Shown here: piece by piece, positions 9,073-20,315 of the stretch
How the letters are laid out: every line of letters starts with the position of its first letter
How positions within the stretch are numbered: position 1 is the stretch's first letter
Source of the DNA: Comamonas sp009360615
GTDB lineage: Bacteria > Pseudomonadota > Gammaproteobacteria > Burkholderiales > Burkholderiaceae_C
Assembly (NCBI RefSeq): GCF_035784015.1
Contig: NZ_JALKOW010000003.1
Strand: one strand, 5' to 3'
DNA: 64,000 bases
Program-made: the position numbers and the translations under genes
Notes under the pieces: model-generated
The model's database searches: none
The model's input: the letters and a program-made list of their open reading frames with translations, nothing else
Told to the model about the DNA's origin: nothing

Positions 9073-11067
9073 ATGGCACAAAATCTGCTCAGCCGTCGTA
9101 AGGCCCTGCAACTCTTTTCCGGCGCTCCCCTGCTCCCCCTGGGTTCGGTCGTGTCCGCATCCAGCCTGCTGGCCGCATGTGGTGGTGGCGATGACAGCAC
9201 GCCGACCACGCCTCCCGCGCCCAAGAACTACGTCTCGGCCAGCTTCACCGCCATGGCAGCCCCCACGCTGAGCACGCCCGCCAATATGGCCACCATGTAT
9301 GTCGCATCCCAGCTCAAGGTCTCGTTCGACGACAAGAGCGAGCAGGTCTACGACCTGGGCTACCAGCCATTCTTCGTGACCGGCGACATGGTCTCCGACG
9401 GCAAGGGTGGCCAATTGCTGGCCGGCGGCTACTATGACATCTACAACAACAAGATCATCGACAAGACCGTGCCCGGAAAGGAGCGCCAGTTCTTCTCCGA
9501 CTCGCCCGACGGCACCTCGCTGCTGACCGTGCCGAATGCGAAGGTGGACGGTGTCAAGGGCCAGCCCGTGTTTGCCGTGGTGCAGTTCGAATACACCACC
9601 TGGGCCCAGGACGGCACGACCGATATGTACGGCAAGCTGCCCTCGCCCATCGCCGTGCTGACGCTGGACCAGGACCCGACCACCGGCAAGCTGAGCCTGG
9701 TCAAGTACCACAATGTGGACACCTCCAAGGTCCATGGCCTGTGGATCACCTGCGGTGCCAGCCTGTCGCCCTGGGGCACGCACCTGTCGAGCGAAGAATA
9801 CGAGCCTGATGCCTTCAACGCATCCAACGCCCAGCTGCAGGCCTTCAGCCAGAATCTGTACGGCGACCCGGCCAAGGCCAATCCCTACCACTACGGCCAT
9901 ATGCCCGAAGTGACGGTGAATCCGGACGGCACCGGCTCGGTCAAGAAGCACTACTGCATGGGCCGCATCTCCCACGAGCTGGTGCAGGTCATGCCCGACC
10001 AGCGCACCGCACTCATGGGTGACGACGCCACCAACAGCGGCTATTTCGTCTTCGTCGCCGACAAGGAAAAAGACCTGTCCTCGGGCACGCTGTACGCCGC
10101 CAAGGTCGGTGCCGGCTTCTCCATCGACCCCGCCGCCAACAGCGCCGCGCCGCTGACCTGGATCAAGCTGGGCTCGGCCACCAGCGCCGAAATCGAGAAC
10201 CTGGCCAACACGCTCAAGCCCTCGGACATCATGACCGTGTCCAAGACCGACCCCAGCGACGCCAGCTACACCAAGATCGTGGTCAACGGCAAGACCGAGT
10301 GGATCAAGATCAACCCGGGCATGGACAAGGCAGCCGCCTTCCTCGAAACCCATCGCTATGCGGCCTTCAAGGGCGCCAGCCTGGGCTTCACCAAGATGGA
10401 AGGCACCACCGTCAACGCCAAGGACAAGATCGCCTACTCCGCACTGCAGAACGTGCAGTCCTCCATGGTGGCCGGCAACGCCGCCAACGTGGCAGGCAAT
10501 GGCATCTCCGTGCCCAAGCAGCTGGTGGCCGGCGTGGTGATGGCGCTGAACCTCAAGGGCGGCCAGAAGGACACGACCGGCACCGCCATCAACAGCGAAT
10601 GGATGCCCGTGGACACAGCTCCCCTGCTGGCTGGCGAGGATCTGCTGGACAGCGACGGCAAGACCCTCAAGGGCGACGCCCTGGGCAACACCGCGAACCC
10701 CAACAAGATTGCCAACCCGGACAACCTCAAGTTCTCGGAAAAAATGCGCACCCTGTTCATCGGCGAGGACAGCAGCCAGCACGTCAACAACTTCATGTGG
10801 GCCTACAACGTGGACACCAAGCAGCTGTCGCGCGTGCTGTCCGTGCCCGCCGGCGGCGAATCCACGGGCCTGCATGCCGTGGACGAAATCAACGGCTGGA
10901 CCTACATCATGAGCAACTTCCAGCACGCCGGTGACTGGGGCGGCATCCACGCCAACGTCAAGACCCAGCTGGATCCGCTGATCAAGGCCAACTACAAGGA
11001 CAAGTTCGGCTCCGCCGTGGGCTACATCACGGCCTCGCCCGCCCAGATGAAGCTCAGCGCCAGGTAA
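9073..11067 (+). CDS. PhoX family (DUF839) alkaline phosphatase, exported
   Basis: 664-residue protein of the PhoX/DUF839 family, calcium- and iron-dependent phosphatases that release phosphate from organic esters outside the cytoplasm. The N-terminus carries a Tat signal (SRRKALQLF at residues 7-15) and then LLAAC followed by GGGDD, so it may be a Tat-exported lipoprotein. Family landmarks include LSSEEYEPDAF, MGRISHELVQV, FIGEDSSQHVNN and GESTGLHAV near the end. The ATG at 9073 was chosen because it starts just before the Tat signal; the longer frame has no sensible N-terminus. Family membership is firm, but phosphatase activity is inferred, since some DUF839 proteins are uncharacterised. 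Confidence 0.85.
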   Translation: MAQNLLSRRKALQLFSGAPLLPLGSVVSASSLLAACGGGDDSTPTTPPAPKNYVSASFTAMAAPTLSTPANMATMYVASQLKVSFDDKSEQVYDLGYQPFFVTGDMVSDGKGGQLLAGGYYDIYNNKIIDKTVPGKERQFFSDSPDGTSLLTVPNAKVDGVKGQPVFAVVQFEYTTWAQDGTTDMYGKLPSPIAVLTLDQDPTTGKLSLVKYHNVDTSKVHGLWITCGASLSPWGTHLSSEEYEPDAFNASNAQLQAFSQNLYGDPAKANPYHYGHMPEVTVNPDGTGSVKKHYCMGRISHELVQVMPDQRTALMGDDATNSGYFVFVADKEKDLSSGTLYAAKVGAGFSIDPAANSAAPLTWIKLGSATSAEIENLANTLKPSDIMTVSKTDPSDASYTKIVVNGKTEWIKINPGMDKAAAFLETHRYAAFKGASLGFTKMEGTTVNAKDKIAYSALQNVQSSMVAGNAANVAGNGISVPKQLVAGVVMALNLKGGQKDTTGTAINSEWMPVDTAPLLAGEDLLDSDGKTLKGDALGNTANPNKIANPDNLKFSEKMRTLFIGEDSSQHVNNFMWAYNVDTKQLSRVLSVPAGGESTGLHAVDEINGWTYIMSNFQHAGDWGGIHANVKTQLDPLIKANYKDKFGSAVGYITASPAQMKLSAR

Positions 11068-11088
11068 GCGCCCCACCCGGGACTCGAC

Positions 11089-11125
11089 AAAAAAGCCGCG
11101 CCTTGCAAAAGGCCGCGGCTTTTTT
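11089..11125. terminator. Shared terminator between convergent phoX and uvrD
   Basis: aaaaaagccgcg and cgcggctttttt form a 12-bp stem with A and T runs on both sides, suitable for ending both convergent genes. Confidence 0.85.
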
Positions 11126-11149
11126 CATGCGCCAGGGATATCGTGCAAC

Positions 11150-13633
<2,484 letters not shown>

Positions 13634-13709
13634 AGACCCCCATTGTAGAAATGCTGGCGACTCCCTGTGACTTGCTGCTGCTTTCGCGGCTTCGTGCTCC
13701 TGAAACAAA

Positions 13710-13785
13710 AGCTGCCTGCGCTTGATAAATGTGGATTTCAGATACTTTCATATCTGAGACTCACGAATATCAATCGCAAGCAGCT
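13710..13785. repeat. ~76-bp nested palindromic element (copy 2)
   Basis: agctgcctgcgcttgata (13710-13727) and tatcaatcgcaagcagct (13768-13785) are inverted repeats matching at 16 of 18 positions. A small inner hairpin, cagata/tatctg, lies between them. The element sits between uvrD and the upstream efflux permease and resembles copies at 3404-3481 and 23118-23195. Confidence 0.7.
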
Positions 13786-13814
13786 ATCAATTCATTCAAG
13801 CCACGGCCTCACAC

Positions 13815-15386
13815 TCAGTGTCCACCCGCACCGGGCTCGACCGTGCGGCTCGGCCTCGGTGCCAGCCAGATCGCGCAGGCCGCGAGCACAAAGCCGCCCG
13901 CGATGATGAACATGATCCGGTTGGTGGCCAGCATCACGCTCTGGCTGGTGATGAGCTGATCGAGCGCCGACAGCGCCGCATCGGGACTCATGCCCGACTG
14001 CTGCAGTCCTTGCAGCACCTCGCCGCCGGCATCGCTCAAACCCACCAGTTCCGCATGTTTGCGCGTCGTGCCGTTCTCCCAGGCCGTGTTGACGACGGAG
14101 ACCGCGGCCGCGCCCGACAGGGTGCGCAGAAAGTTCATCAGGCCCGCAGCGTTGTCCATCTCCTGCGGCTCCACGCTGGCCAGCGCCAGACCGGTGGTCG
14201 GTATGAAGAAGAACGGCAGACCCAGCCCCATGAACATCAGCGGCAGGGCGATGTCCCAATAGCCCATGTCCGTGGTCGCGAACGCGCGCCAGCAGGTGAT
14301 CCCCCCCATCCAGAACACGCCCCCGAAAATCAGCCGGCGCGGGTCCACCCGGGCCGCCAGCCCGGCGGCGGCCGGCGCCACGAACAGCGCGAACAGCCCT
14401 GTCCAGGCCGTGACCAGCCCCGCCAGCGTGGCCGTGTAGCCCATGAAGCTCTGCAGCCACAGCGGCGTGAGCACATTGACGGCGAAGAAGGCTGCAAACG
14501 CGAGGCTGATGGTCAGCACGGCCATGGAAAAGCCGCGGTGCCTGAAGACGCGCAGATCCACGATCGGGTGCTCGGCATGCAGCTCCCAGATCATGAACGC
14601 CGCAAAGCCCACTGCGGCCACGGCGGACAGCGCCACGATCACGGGCGAGGCAAACCAGTCCAGGTTCTTGCCTTCGTCCAGCATCAGCTGCAGCGAGCCC
14701 ACCCAGACGATGAGCAGAACCAGGCCCACGCTGTCTATGGGGTTCCTGAGCAGCGGCTGCTCGTAGCGCCGCACCAGGTGCCAGACCGCCAGCGCGCAGA
14801 CCAGGGCCACCGGGATGTTGATCAGAAAGATCCAGTGCCAGGTGTACTCGTCGCAGATCCAGCCGCCCACGATGGGCCCCAGCACGGGGGCGATCAGCGT
14901 GGTCATGGACCACAGGCCGATGGCTGCGGGCGCCATGCGCGGCGGGAAGATGCGCAGCAGCAGCGACTGGGACAGCGGCATCAGCGGGCCGCCGGCCAGT
15001 CCCTGCAGAATGCGCGCAAACACCAGCATGCCCAGCGAATGGGCCAGGCCGCACAGCAGCGACGCGAGACCGAACAAGCCCATGGCCGTGGCAAACACGC
15101 GCACCGCGCCGAAGCGCGCCGCCAGCCAGCCGGTCAGCGGCACGGTGATGGCCTCGGCCACTGCGTAGCTGGTGATGACCCAGGTGCCCTGGCTGGTGGT
15201 CGCGCCCAGGTTGCCGGCAATGCTGGGCACGGAGACATTGGCCACCGTCATGTCCAGCACGGCCATGAAATTGGCTGCGGCCAGCACCAGCGCCGCCAGC
15301 CACAGCGAGCCCCCCGTCAGCGGCACCATGCCGGCGGCCATGGGCACGGCAGGCGCATCGGCCGCACTTGCGTTGTGAGCACTCAT
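13815..15386 (-). CDS. DHA2 family MFS drug efflux permease (EmrB-like)
   Basis: 523-residue proton-driven efflux permease with about 14 membrane segments, the DHA2 (EmrB/QacA) architecture. Typical features are ANFMAVLDMTVANVSVPSIA in the first helix, the loop after helix 2 (LAARFGAVRVF) and GPIVGGWI in the antiporter helix. The start lies 8 bases past the HlyD-type adaptor's stop, so both are in one operon with the outer-membrane factor upstream. Together they should pump hydrophobic toxic compounds from the inner membrane to the outside. The substrates are unknown. Confidence 0.9.
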   Translation of the reverse strand: MSAHNASAADAPAVPMAAGMVPLTGGSLWLAALVLAAANFMAVLDMTVANVSVPSIAGNLGATTSQGTWVITSYAVAEAITVPLTGWLAARFGAVRVFATAMGLFGLASLLCGLAHSLGMLVFARILQGLAGGPLMPLSQSLLLRIFPPRMAPAAIGLWSMTTLIAPVLGPIVGGWICDEYTWHWIFLINIPVALVCALAVWHLVRRYEQPLLRNPIDSVGLVLLIVWVGSLQLMLDEGKNLDWFASPVIVALSAVAAVGFAAFMIWELHAEHPIVDLRVFRHRGFSMAVLTISLAFAAFFAVNVLTPLWLQSFMGYTATLAGLVTAWTGLFALFVAPAAAGLAARVDPRRLIFGGVFWMGGITCWRAFATTDMGYWDIALPLMFMGLGLPFFFIPTTGLALASVEPQEMDNAAGLMNFLRTLSGAAAVSVVNTAWENGTTRKHAELVGLSDAGGEVLQGLQQSGMSPDAALSALDQLITSQSVMLATNRIMFIIAGGFVLAACAIWLAPRPSRTVEPGAGGH

Positions 15387-15393
15387 GAGGCAC

Positions 15394-16560
15394 TCACTGC
15401 GCGGCCGCCACGCCGGCTGCGCCGGCAGGGCCGCTGCGGGTGTCCACCGTCACCTGCATGGACAGGCCCACGCGCAGCGGGTTCCTTGCCAGCTCGCCGG
15501 CATCCAGTTGAATGCGCACCGGCAGGCGCTGCACCACCTTGATCCAGTTGCCCGTGGCGTTCTGCGCGGGAATGGCCGCAAACGCCGAGCCGGAGCCGCC
15601 GCTGAAGCCCTGCACAGTGCCGCTGTACTTCACATCGCTGCCGTACAGATCGGACTGCAGCTGCACGCGCTGGCCCACACGCACCTTGCCCAGCTGCCCC
15701 TCCTTGAAGTTGGCATCCACATAGATCTGCTGCACCGGCACCACCGTCATCAGAGGCGCGCCGGCCTGCACGCGCTGGCCAATCTGCACGCTGCGCCTGG
15801 CCACCACGCCATCGACGGGAGCACGCACCGTGCAGCGATCGAGATCGATCTGGGCCTGATCGCGACGTGCCTGCGCCAGTTGCACCTCGGGATTGGTCTC
15901 GGCATCCGCCCCCTCGATCAGCGCGGCGTTGACCTGCTTGGCACCCACGGCCGCTTCGCGGTTGGCCCTGGCCTGGGCCTGCGCGGCCAAGGCCGATGCC
16001 AGCTGCGCCCTGGCTGCGGCAAATGCGTTCTGAGCCTGCGTCAGCTCCTCGCCCGAAACCGAACCGCTCTGGGCCAGGGCCTGGCGGCGCTGCAGGTCGA
16101 TGGTGGCACGCTCCATATCGGCCTCGGCCGCCAGCCGCTGGGCGGCCGCGCGCTTTTCATCGGCCTCGCGGGCTGTCACCTGAGCCTTCAGGCCGCCATC
16201 ATTGGCCACATAGCCTTTGACGCGGCGCATGGCGCGGGCCAGCTCGGCCTCGGCCTGGGCCAGTGCCAGTCTGGCGTCCGTGGGGTCGATACGCACCAGC
16301 ACATCGCCTTGCTTCACGGCCTGGGTGTCCCTGACCAGCACCTCCAGCACCGTGCCACCGATCGATGGCGTGACCTGCGCCACCTCGGCCGCCGCATAGG
16401 CGTTGTCGGTGGAGACGAAGTGAGAGGCATGCAGCCACCAATAGGCGCCGGTGGCCGCACCGGCAAGCAGCACCACGCCCGCCAGTCCGGCCAGGAGCCG
16501 GTTGCGGCGCTGTTCGCGCGCGGCAGGATTTGCGCTCATGGAAGAAGCGTTTTCAGTCAT
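15394..16560 (-). CDS. HlyD/EmrA-type periplasmic adaptor of the efflux pump
   Basis: 388-residue membrane-fusion protein anchored by one N-terminal helix (about residues 22-42). It has the split biotinyl-lipoyl-like hairpin (TPSIGGTVLEVLVRDTQAVK and later DRCTVRAPVDGVV), a long coiled-coil segment (about 95-200) and a beta-barrel. It should join the DHA2 permease to the outer-membrane factor. The ATG at 16560 follows an AAGG ribosome site. The next gene downstream is the permease; upstream, 127 bases away, is the outer-membrane factor. Confidence 0.9.
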   Translation of the reverse strand: MTENASSMSANPAAREQRRNRLLAGLAGVVLLAGAATGAYWWLHASHFVSTDNAYAAAEVAQVTPSIGGTVLEVLVRDTQAVKQGDVLVRIDPTDARLALAQAEAELARAMRRVKGYVANDGGLKAQVTAREADEKRAAAQRLAAEADMERATIDLQRRQALAQSGSVSGEELTQAQNAFAAARAQLASALAAQAQARANREAAVGAKQVNAALIEGADAETNPEVQLAQARRDQAQIDLDRCTVRAPVDGVVARRSVQIGQRVQAGAPLMTVVPVQQIYVDANFKEGQLGKVRVGQRVQLQSDLYGSDVKYSGTVQGFSGGSGSAFAAIPAQNATGNWIKVVQRLPVRIQLDAGELARNPLRVGLSMQVTVDTRSGPAGAAGVAAAQ

Positions 16561-16583
16561 ACAAAACCTTGAAAATATTCGCA

Positions 16584-16661
16584 GGACTTGCGCAAGCAAG
16601 AATGCAATAACGGACGGGCTACCGAGGCAGCCGTCGTGCCGGAACCCGTTTTGCGAAAGTC
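16584..16661. repeat. 78-bp palindromic element (copy B) inside the efflux operon
   Basis: Outer arms gacttgcgcaa (16585-16595) and ttgcgaaagtc (16651-16661) are inverted with one mismatch. An inner pair ACGGACGGGCT/AGCCGTCGT can form a second stem. It lies in the 127-base gap between the outer-membrane factor and the adaptor and shares several blocks with 54-138. Confidence 0.55.
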
Positions 16662-16687
16662 GTGATTCATCCGTTCAGGAAAGCGGC

Positions 16688-18184
16688 TCATGTCTTGGGC
16701 GAGGCCCAATCGTGGGCGCCGGAGGACTCGCTCCAGCCGCCACCCAGTGCGCGGTGCAGACCGATATCGAGCGTCAGGGCACGGGACTGCACATCGACCA
16801 GCTGACGCACGCTGGCCAGCAACTGGTCTTCGGCGGACAGCACATCGAGATGACGCGCCAGCCCGCCCTCGTAGCGCTTGCGGGCCACACGATGCGCCTC
16901 GGTCGCAGCCGCCACAGCCTGCTGCATGGCTGTCAGCTGCTGCTGCAGCGCTCGCTGGCTGACGGCGTTGTCCGCCACTTCCTGCAAGGCCCGGTTGAGC
17001 GTGCTGCGGTACTGGGCCACGGCTTCGTCATAGCGGGCGCGCGCGGCCCCCAGTTGCGAGCGCAAGCGGCCGCCATTGAAGAGAGGCAGGCTGATGGCCG
17101 GACCCACGCTGGCGATGCCGGAGCCGCTGCGGGTCAACATGTCCAGGCCCAGCGACTGCACACCGACCAAGGCACTGAGATTCACATCGGGATAGAACTC
17201 GGCCTGCTGCGACGCCACGCGCGACTCCAGCGCCTGGGCCTGAAGGCGGGCCGCCACCACATCGGGGCGACGGCCCAGCAGACGCGCCGGCAACTGCTGC
17301 GGCAAGGCCCATTGCTGCTGCCACGGTGATTGCAAACGCCCGGTATCGAGCGCGATGGCCGCCCCCCGATCCGGCTCGGCCCCGATCAGCGCAGCCATGC
17401 TGTTGCGCTGCAAGGCCACCTGCTCCTGCATCTGTGCCAGCTCGGCCTGCGCGGCTGCCAGACGCGCCCGGGCGCTGTGCACGCTGCCCTGGTTTTCCAG
17501 CCCGTTGGCATAGCGCTGCTCGAACAGCCGGGCCGTGGTGTCGCGCACCCGCACCGATTGCTCCAGTGTCTGCGCATTGGCGGCCAGGCGCAGCAGCTGT
17601 GCATACGCCAGAGCCACATTGCTGGACAGCAGCAGACGCGCCTGCGCAGCATCGGCCTCGCGTGCGGCCAGTTCGCCGGCAGCGGCGGCCACGGCGGCAC
17701 GCTGCCGGCCCCACAGGTCCAGCGACCAGCTCAGGTCCAGCGTGGCGCGGCCATAGTCATTCATGCCGCGCGGCGTGAAGGCCTCTGGCGTCAGATGGTG
17801 GTAGCTGAGCTTGTCCTCGCTGACCGAGGCGCGGGCGGAAAGCTGAGGCGCAGAGGCTGCTTCGCTCACGCCGAGCGTGGCCCTGGCCTGCTGCACGCGT
17901 GCAGCGGCCGCCGCCATGTCGGGCGCGCCTTCCAGTGCCTCGTCGATCAGATGGTCGAGCTGCGCATCGCCGTAGCGCTGCCACCATTGCTGGGTGGGCC
18001 AGTCCATGGGGGGCGCACGGTGAGCGGCCTGCAGAGTCTCGGGCACGGGCTGCGCCAAAGTGGCCTTGCCTTCCCATTCGGGAATCTGGGCGCAGGCTGC
18101 CAGAACCGCAGGCAGGCCCAGGGCCCACCAGCCATGGCGCCTGCGCCGGATTCGCTGCGGCGCGGCGGCGATACATGAAGTCAT
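16688..18184 (-). CDS. NodT-family outer-membrane efflux lipoprotein (TolC-like)
   Basis: 498-residue outer-membrane factor of the RND/MFS efflux type. An N-terminal basic patch (RIRRRRHG) is followed by a hydrophobic stretch and the lipobox LAAC, so it is lipidated. The two TolC-like repeats can be recognised by WWQRYGDAQLDHLIDEAL at the start and GRRPDVVAARLQAQ in the middle. The ATG at 18184 precedes this signal; the longer frame starts inside the operator region. It is the first gene of the minus-strand pump operon and is divergent from a TetR regulator. Confidence 0.9.
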   Translation of the reverse strand: MTSCIAAAPQRIRRRRHGWWALGLPAVLAACAQIPEWEGKATLAQPVPETLQAAHRAPPMDWPTQQWWQRYGDAQLDHLIDEALEGAPDMAAAAARVQQARATLGVSEAASAPQLSARASVSEDKLSYHHLTPEAFTPRGMNDYGRATLDLSWSLDLWGRQRAAVAAAAGELAAREADAAQARLLLSSNVALAYAQLLRLAANAQTLEQSVRVRDTTARLFEQRYANGLENQGSVHSARARLAAAQAELAQMQEQVALQRNSMAALIGAEPDRGAAIALDTGRLQSPWQQQWALPQQLPARLLGRRPDVVAARLQAQALESRVASQQAEFYPDVNLSALVGVQSLGLDMLTRSGSGIASVGPAISLPLFNGGRLRSQLGAARARYDEAVAQYRSTLNRALQEVADNAVSQRALQQQLTAMQQAVAAATEAHRVARKRYEGGLARHLDVLSAEDQLLASVRQLVDVQSRALTLDIGLHRALGGGWSESSGAHDWASPKT

Positions 18185-18202
18185 GAAATACTTTAATAAT
18201 GA

Positions 18203-18217
18203 ACTGTACGGTACAGT
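18203..18217. promoter_or_regulatory. Perfect 15-bp palindrome, likely TetR operator of the efflux operon
   Basis: actgtac-g-gtacagt is a perfect palindrome centred at 18210, midway between the divergent outer-membrane-factor gene (start 18184) and tetR (start 18291). A TATTAT-like sequence next to it on the minus strand would place it over the efflux promoter. It is the natural candidate for autoregulated repression by the neighbouring TetR protein. Confidence 0.6.
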
Positions 18218-18290
18218 ATATGTTTCCAGCGTTTCAGATCGCAAGCGCTACACTGAAAGACATCACAACCGCCCCAGGACATTCCGCCCC

Positions 18291-18911
18291 ATGCGCACCA
18301 AAACGGAAGAAAAGCGACAGGCCATCATTGACGTTGCAGCGGCCGCCTTCGGCGAACTGGGCTTCGAGCGCACTTCCATGTCCGAGATCTGCACGCGGCT
18401 GGGCGGCTCCAAGGCCACGCTCTACAACTACTTTCCGTCCAAGGAAGCACTGTTCCTGGAGGTGATGTTCCAGGCCTCCGAAGCCGACTTCCAGAACACC
18501 ATGCTGGCGCTGCAGGCCGGCAGCGACGATGCGGCTCAGACACTGCGCAACTTTGGCCAGCGCTTCCTGGGCCTGCTGTACTCGACAGAAGTGATGGCCG
18601 TGCGACGCCTGCTGGTGTCCGAAGGCGGGCGCGACAATATCGGCCAGCGCTGCTGGGACATGGGGCCGGCACGGGGCAATGCCGCCATCAACGCCTTTTT
18701 GGAGCAGGGCATCGAGCGCCGGCTGCTGCGTCGCGCCGATACCGAGGTCATGCGCCACCATCTGCTGGCGCTGCTGGAAGCCGAATTGCTGCCGCGCTTC
18801 ATGTTCCAGCACCTGCCCGCCCCCACCGCCGAAGAGATCGCTGAGTGCACCCGGCGTGCCGTCGAAGTCTTCATGCTCGCCTATGGCCAGCAGGAACAGG
18901 CCCCCTCATAA
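18291..18911 (+). CDS. TetR/AcrR family transcriptional repressor
   Basis: 206-residue regulator with an N-terminal helix-turn-helix (residues about 8-55, including FERTSMSEICTRLGGSKATL and YNYFPSKEALF). The C-terminal ligand-binding domain resembles the AefR-like TetR_C group, with conserved RRLLVSEGGR. It is transcribed away from the tripartite efflux operon and most likely represses it and itself through the palindrome at 18203-18217, with release by a pump substrate. The ATG at 18291 is the first that gives a standard TetR N-terminus. Confidence 0.9.
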   Translation: MRTKTEEKRQAIIDVAAAAFGELGFERTSMSEICTRLGGSKATLYNYFPSKEALFLEVMFQASEADFQNTMLALQAGSDDAAQTLRNFGQRFLGLLYSTEVMAVRRLLVSEGGRDNIGQRCWDMGPARGNAAINAFLEQGIERRLLRRADTEVMRHHLLALLEAELLPRFMFQHLPAPTAEEIAECTRRAVEVFMLAYGQQEQAPS

Positions 18912-18916
18912 GAAAA

Positions 18917-18971
18917 ACCGTATAACCACCATAAGAAAGTCGGCGGCTATGATTTGTGGCCGTACCGTATA
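18917..18971. promoter_or_regulatory. Two ACCGTATA boxes upstream of guaC
   Basis: ACCGTATA occurs at 18917-18924 and 18964-18971, 47 bases apart, just after tetR and before guaC. It resembles ACCGTACA, half of the palindrome at 18203-18217 read on the minus strand, so the TetR protein could bind here too. This is inference from similarity. Confidence 0.3.
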
Positions 18972-18980
18972 GAATCAATC

Positions 18981-19017
18981 ACCGGGCCCAAGTTTCTTGA
19001 GGTCCGGTTTTTTTTGC
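18981..19017 (+). terminator. Probable terminator after tetR
   Basis: accgggcccaag and cttgaggtccggt can pair with one or two bulges around a 3-base loop, followed by eight T residues. Confidence 0.65.
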
Positions 19018-19120
19018 CCGAACGATCCCAAGCGGCAAACCAACCGGTCTCCAAGCCAAGCGCCTATCCTTGAATTGCAGCGGCTGCGACAGCCGCCAAC
19101 ACTTTGGAGCTTGGAATCAA

Positions 19121-20098
19121 ATGGAAATCTTCGACTACGACAACATTCTTCTGCTGCCCCGCATGTGCCGCGTGGACAGCCGTTCGGAATGTGACACCAG
19201 CGTCGTGCTGGGCAACCGCAGCTTCAAGCTGCCCGTGGTGCCCGCCAACATGAAGACGGTGGTGGACGAGAAGATCTGCACTTATCTGGCACAAAACGGT
19301 TTCTTCTATGTGATGCACCGTTTTGACATCGACAACGTGGCCTTCACCAAGGACATGCAGTCGCAGGGACTGTTTGCCTCCATCTCCCTGGGCGTCAAGC
19401 AGCCGGACTACGAGACAGTGGACCGTTTCGTGGCCGACGGCCTCTGCCCCGAATACATCACCATCGACATTGCCCACGGTCATGCCGAAAGCGTGAAGAA
19501 CATGATTGCCTACATCAAGGCCAAGATCCCTGCGGCCTTTGTGATTGCCGGCAACGTCGCCACGCCCGAAGCCGTGATCGACCTCGAAAACTGGGGAGCG
19601 GACGCCACCAAGGTTGGTGTGGGTCCCGGCAAGGTTTGCATCACCAAGCTCAAGACCGGCTTCGGCACGGGCGGCTGGCAGTTGTCGGCGCTCAAGTGGT
19701 GCGCCCGCGTGGCGACCAAGCCCATCATTGCTGACGGCGGCATCCGCAGCCACGGCGACATCGCCAAGAGCATCCGCTTCGGAGCCACCATGGTGATGAT
19801 CGGCTCCCTGTTTGCGGGCCACGAAGAATCGCCCGGCAAGACCGTGGAAGTGGACGGCCAGCTGTTCAAGGAATACTACGGCTCGGCCTCCGACTTCAAC
19901 AAGGGCGAGTACAAGCACGTGGAAGGCAAGCGCATTCTGGAGCCCATCAAGGGCCCGCTGATGAACACACTGGTCGAGATGCAGCAGGACGTGCAGTCCT
20001 CCATCAGCTACGCAGGTGGCACCAAGCTCATGGACATCCGCAAGGTCAACTACGTCATCCTCGGCGGCGACAACGCCGGCGAGCATCTGCTGATGTAG
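19121..20098 (+). CDS. guaC: GMP reductase
   Basis: 325-residue enzyme converting GMP to IMP with NADPH, part of purine interconversion. It shows the IMPDH/GMPR barrel: DYDNILLLP at the start, VIAGNVATPE at about 142-151 and the active-site loop GVGPGKVCITK with catalytic C173, then GGIRSHGDIAKSIRFGA for phosphate binding. It has no CBS domains, and its length matches GMP reductase rather than IMP dehydrogenase. The ATG at 19121 is preceded by TTGGAGC. A terminator-like hairpin follows at 20152. Confidence 0.9.
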   Translation: MEIFDYDNILLLPRMCRVDSRSECDTSVVLGNRSFKLPVVPANMKTVVDEKICTYLAQNGFFYVMHRFDIDNVAFTKDMQSQGLFASISLGVKQPDYETVDRFVADGLCPEYITIDIAHGHAESVKNMIAYIKAKIPAAFVIAGNVATPEAVIDLENWGADATKVGVGPGKVCITKLKTGFGTGGWQLSALKWCARVATKPIIADGGIRSHGDIAKSIRFGATMVMIGSLFAGHEESPGKTVEVDGQLFKEYYGSASDFNKGEYKHVEGKRILEPIKGPLMNTLVEMQQDVQSSISYAGGTKLMDIRKVNYVILGGDNAGEHLLM

Positions 20099-20151
20099 GC
20101 CGCCAGGCGCGACTCACCAGCGCGAAGGTGAACCTCCAAAAAAAAGCATCA

Positions 20152-20178
20152 AGGGCAGCTCAGGCTGCCCTCGTTGTT
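20152..20178 (+). terminator. Hairpin terminator after guaC
   Basis: agggcagc and gctgccct pair around a tcag loop and are followed by a T-rich stretch. Confidence 0.7.
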
Positions 20179-20315
20179 TGTGGCCTTGCATTTTCCGCAT
20201 CCCCCACGCACAACTGATCTGTGGTCATGACCGCGATTGCAGGCTGTGTAAGGGCTTAGCATGTCGTCATTCACAAGAACGTGCTGACGTTCCATAACTC
20301 CAGGGAAACAACGCC

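Noticed and set aside
9049..11076. 675-residue open frame antisense to phoX
   Set aside because: The phoX frame has a Tat signal and family motifs, while this one is Gly/Val/His-rich with no domain.
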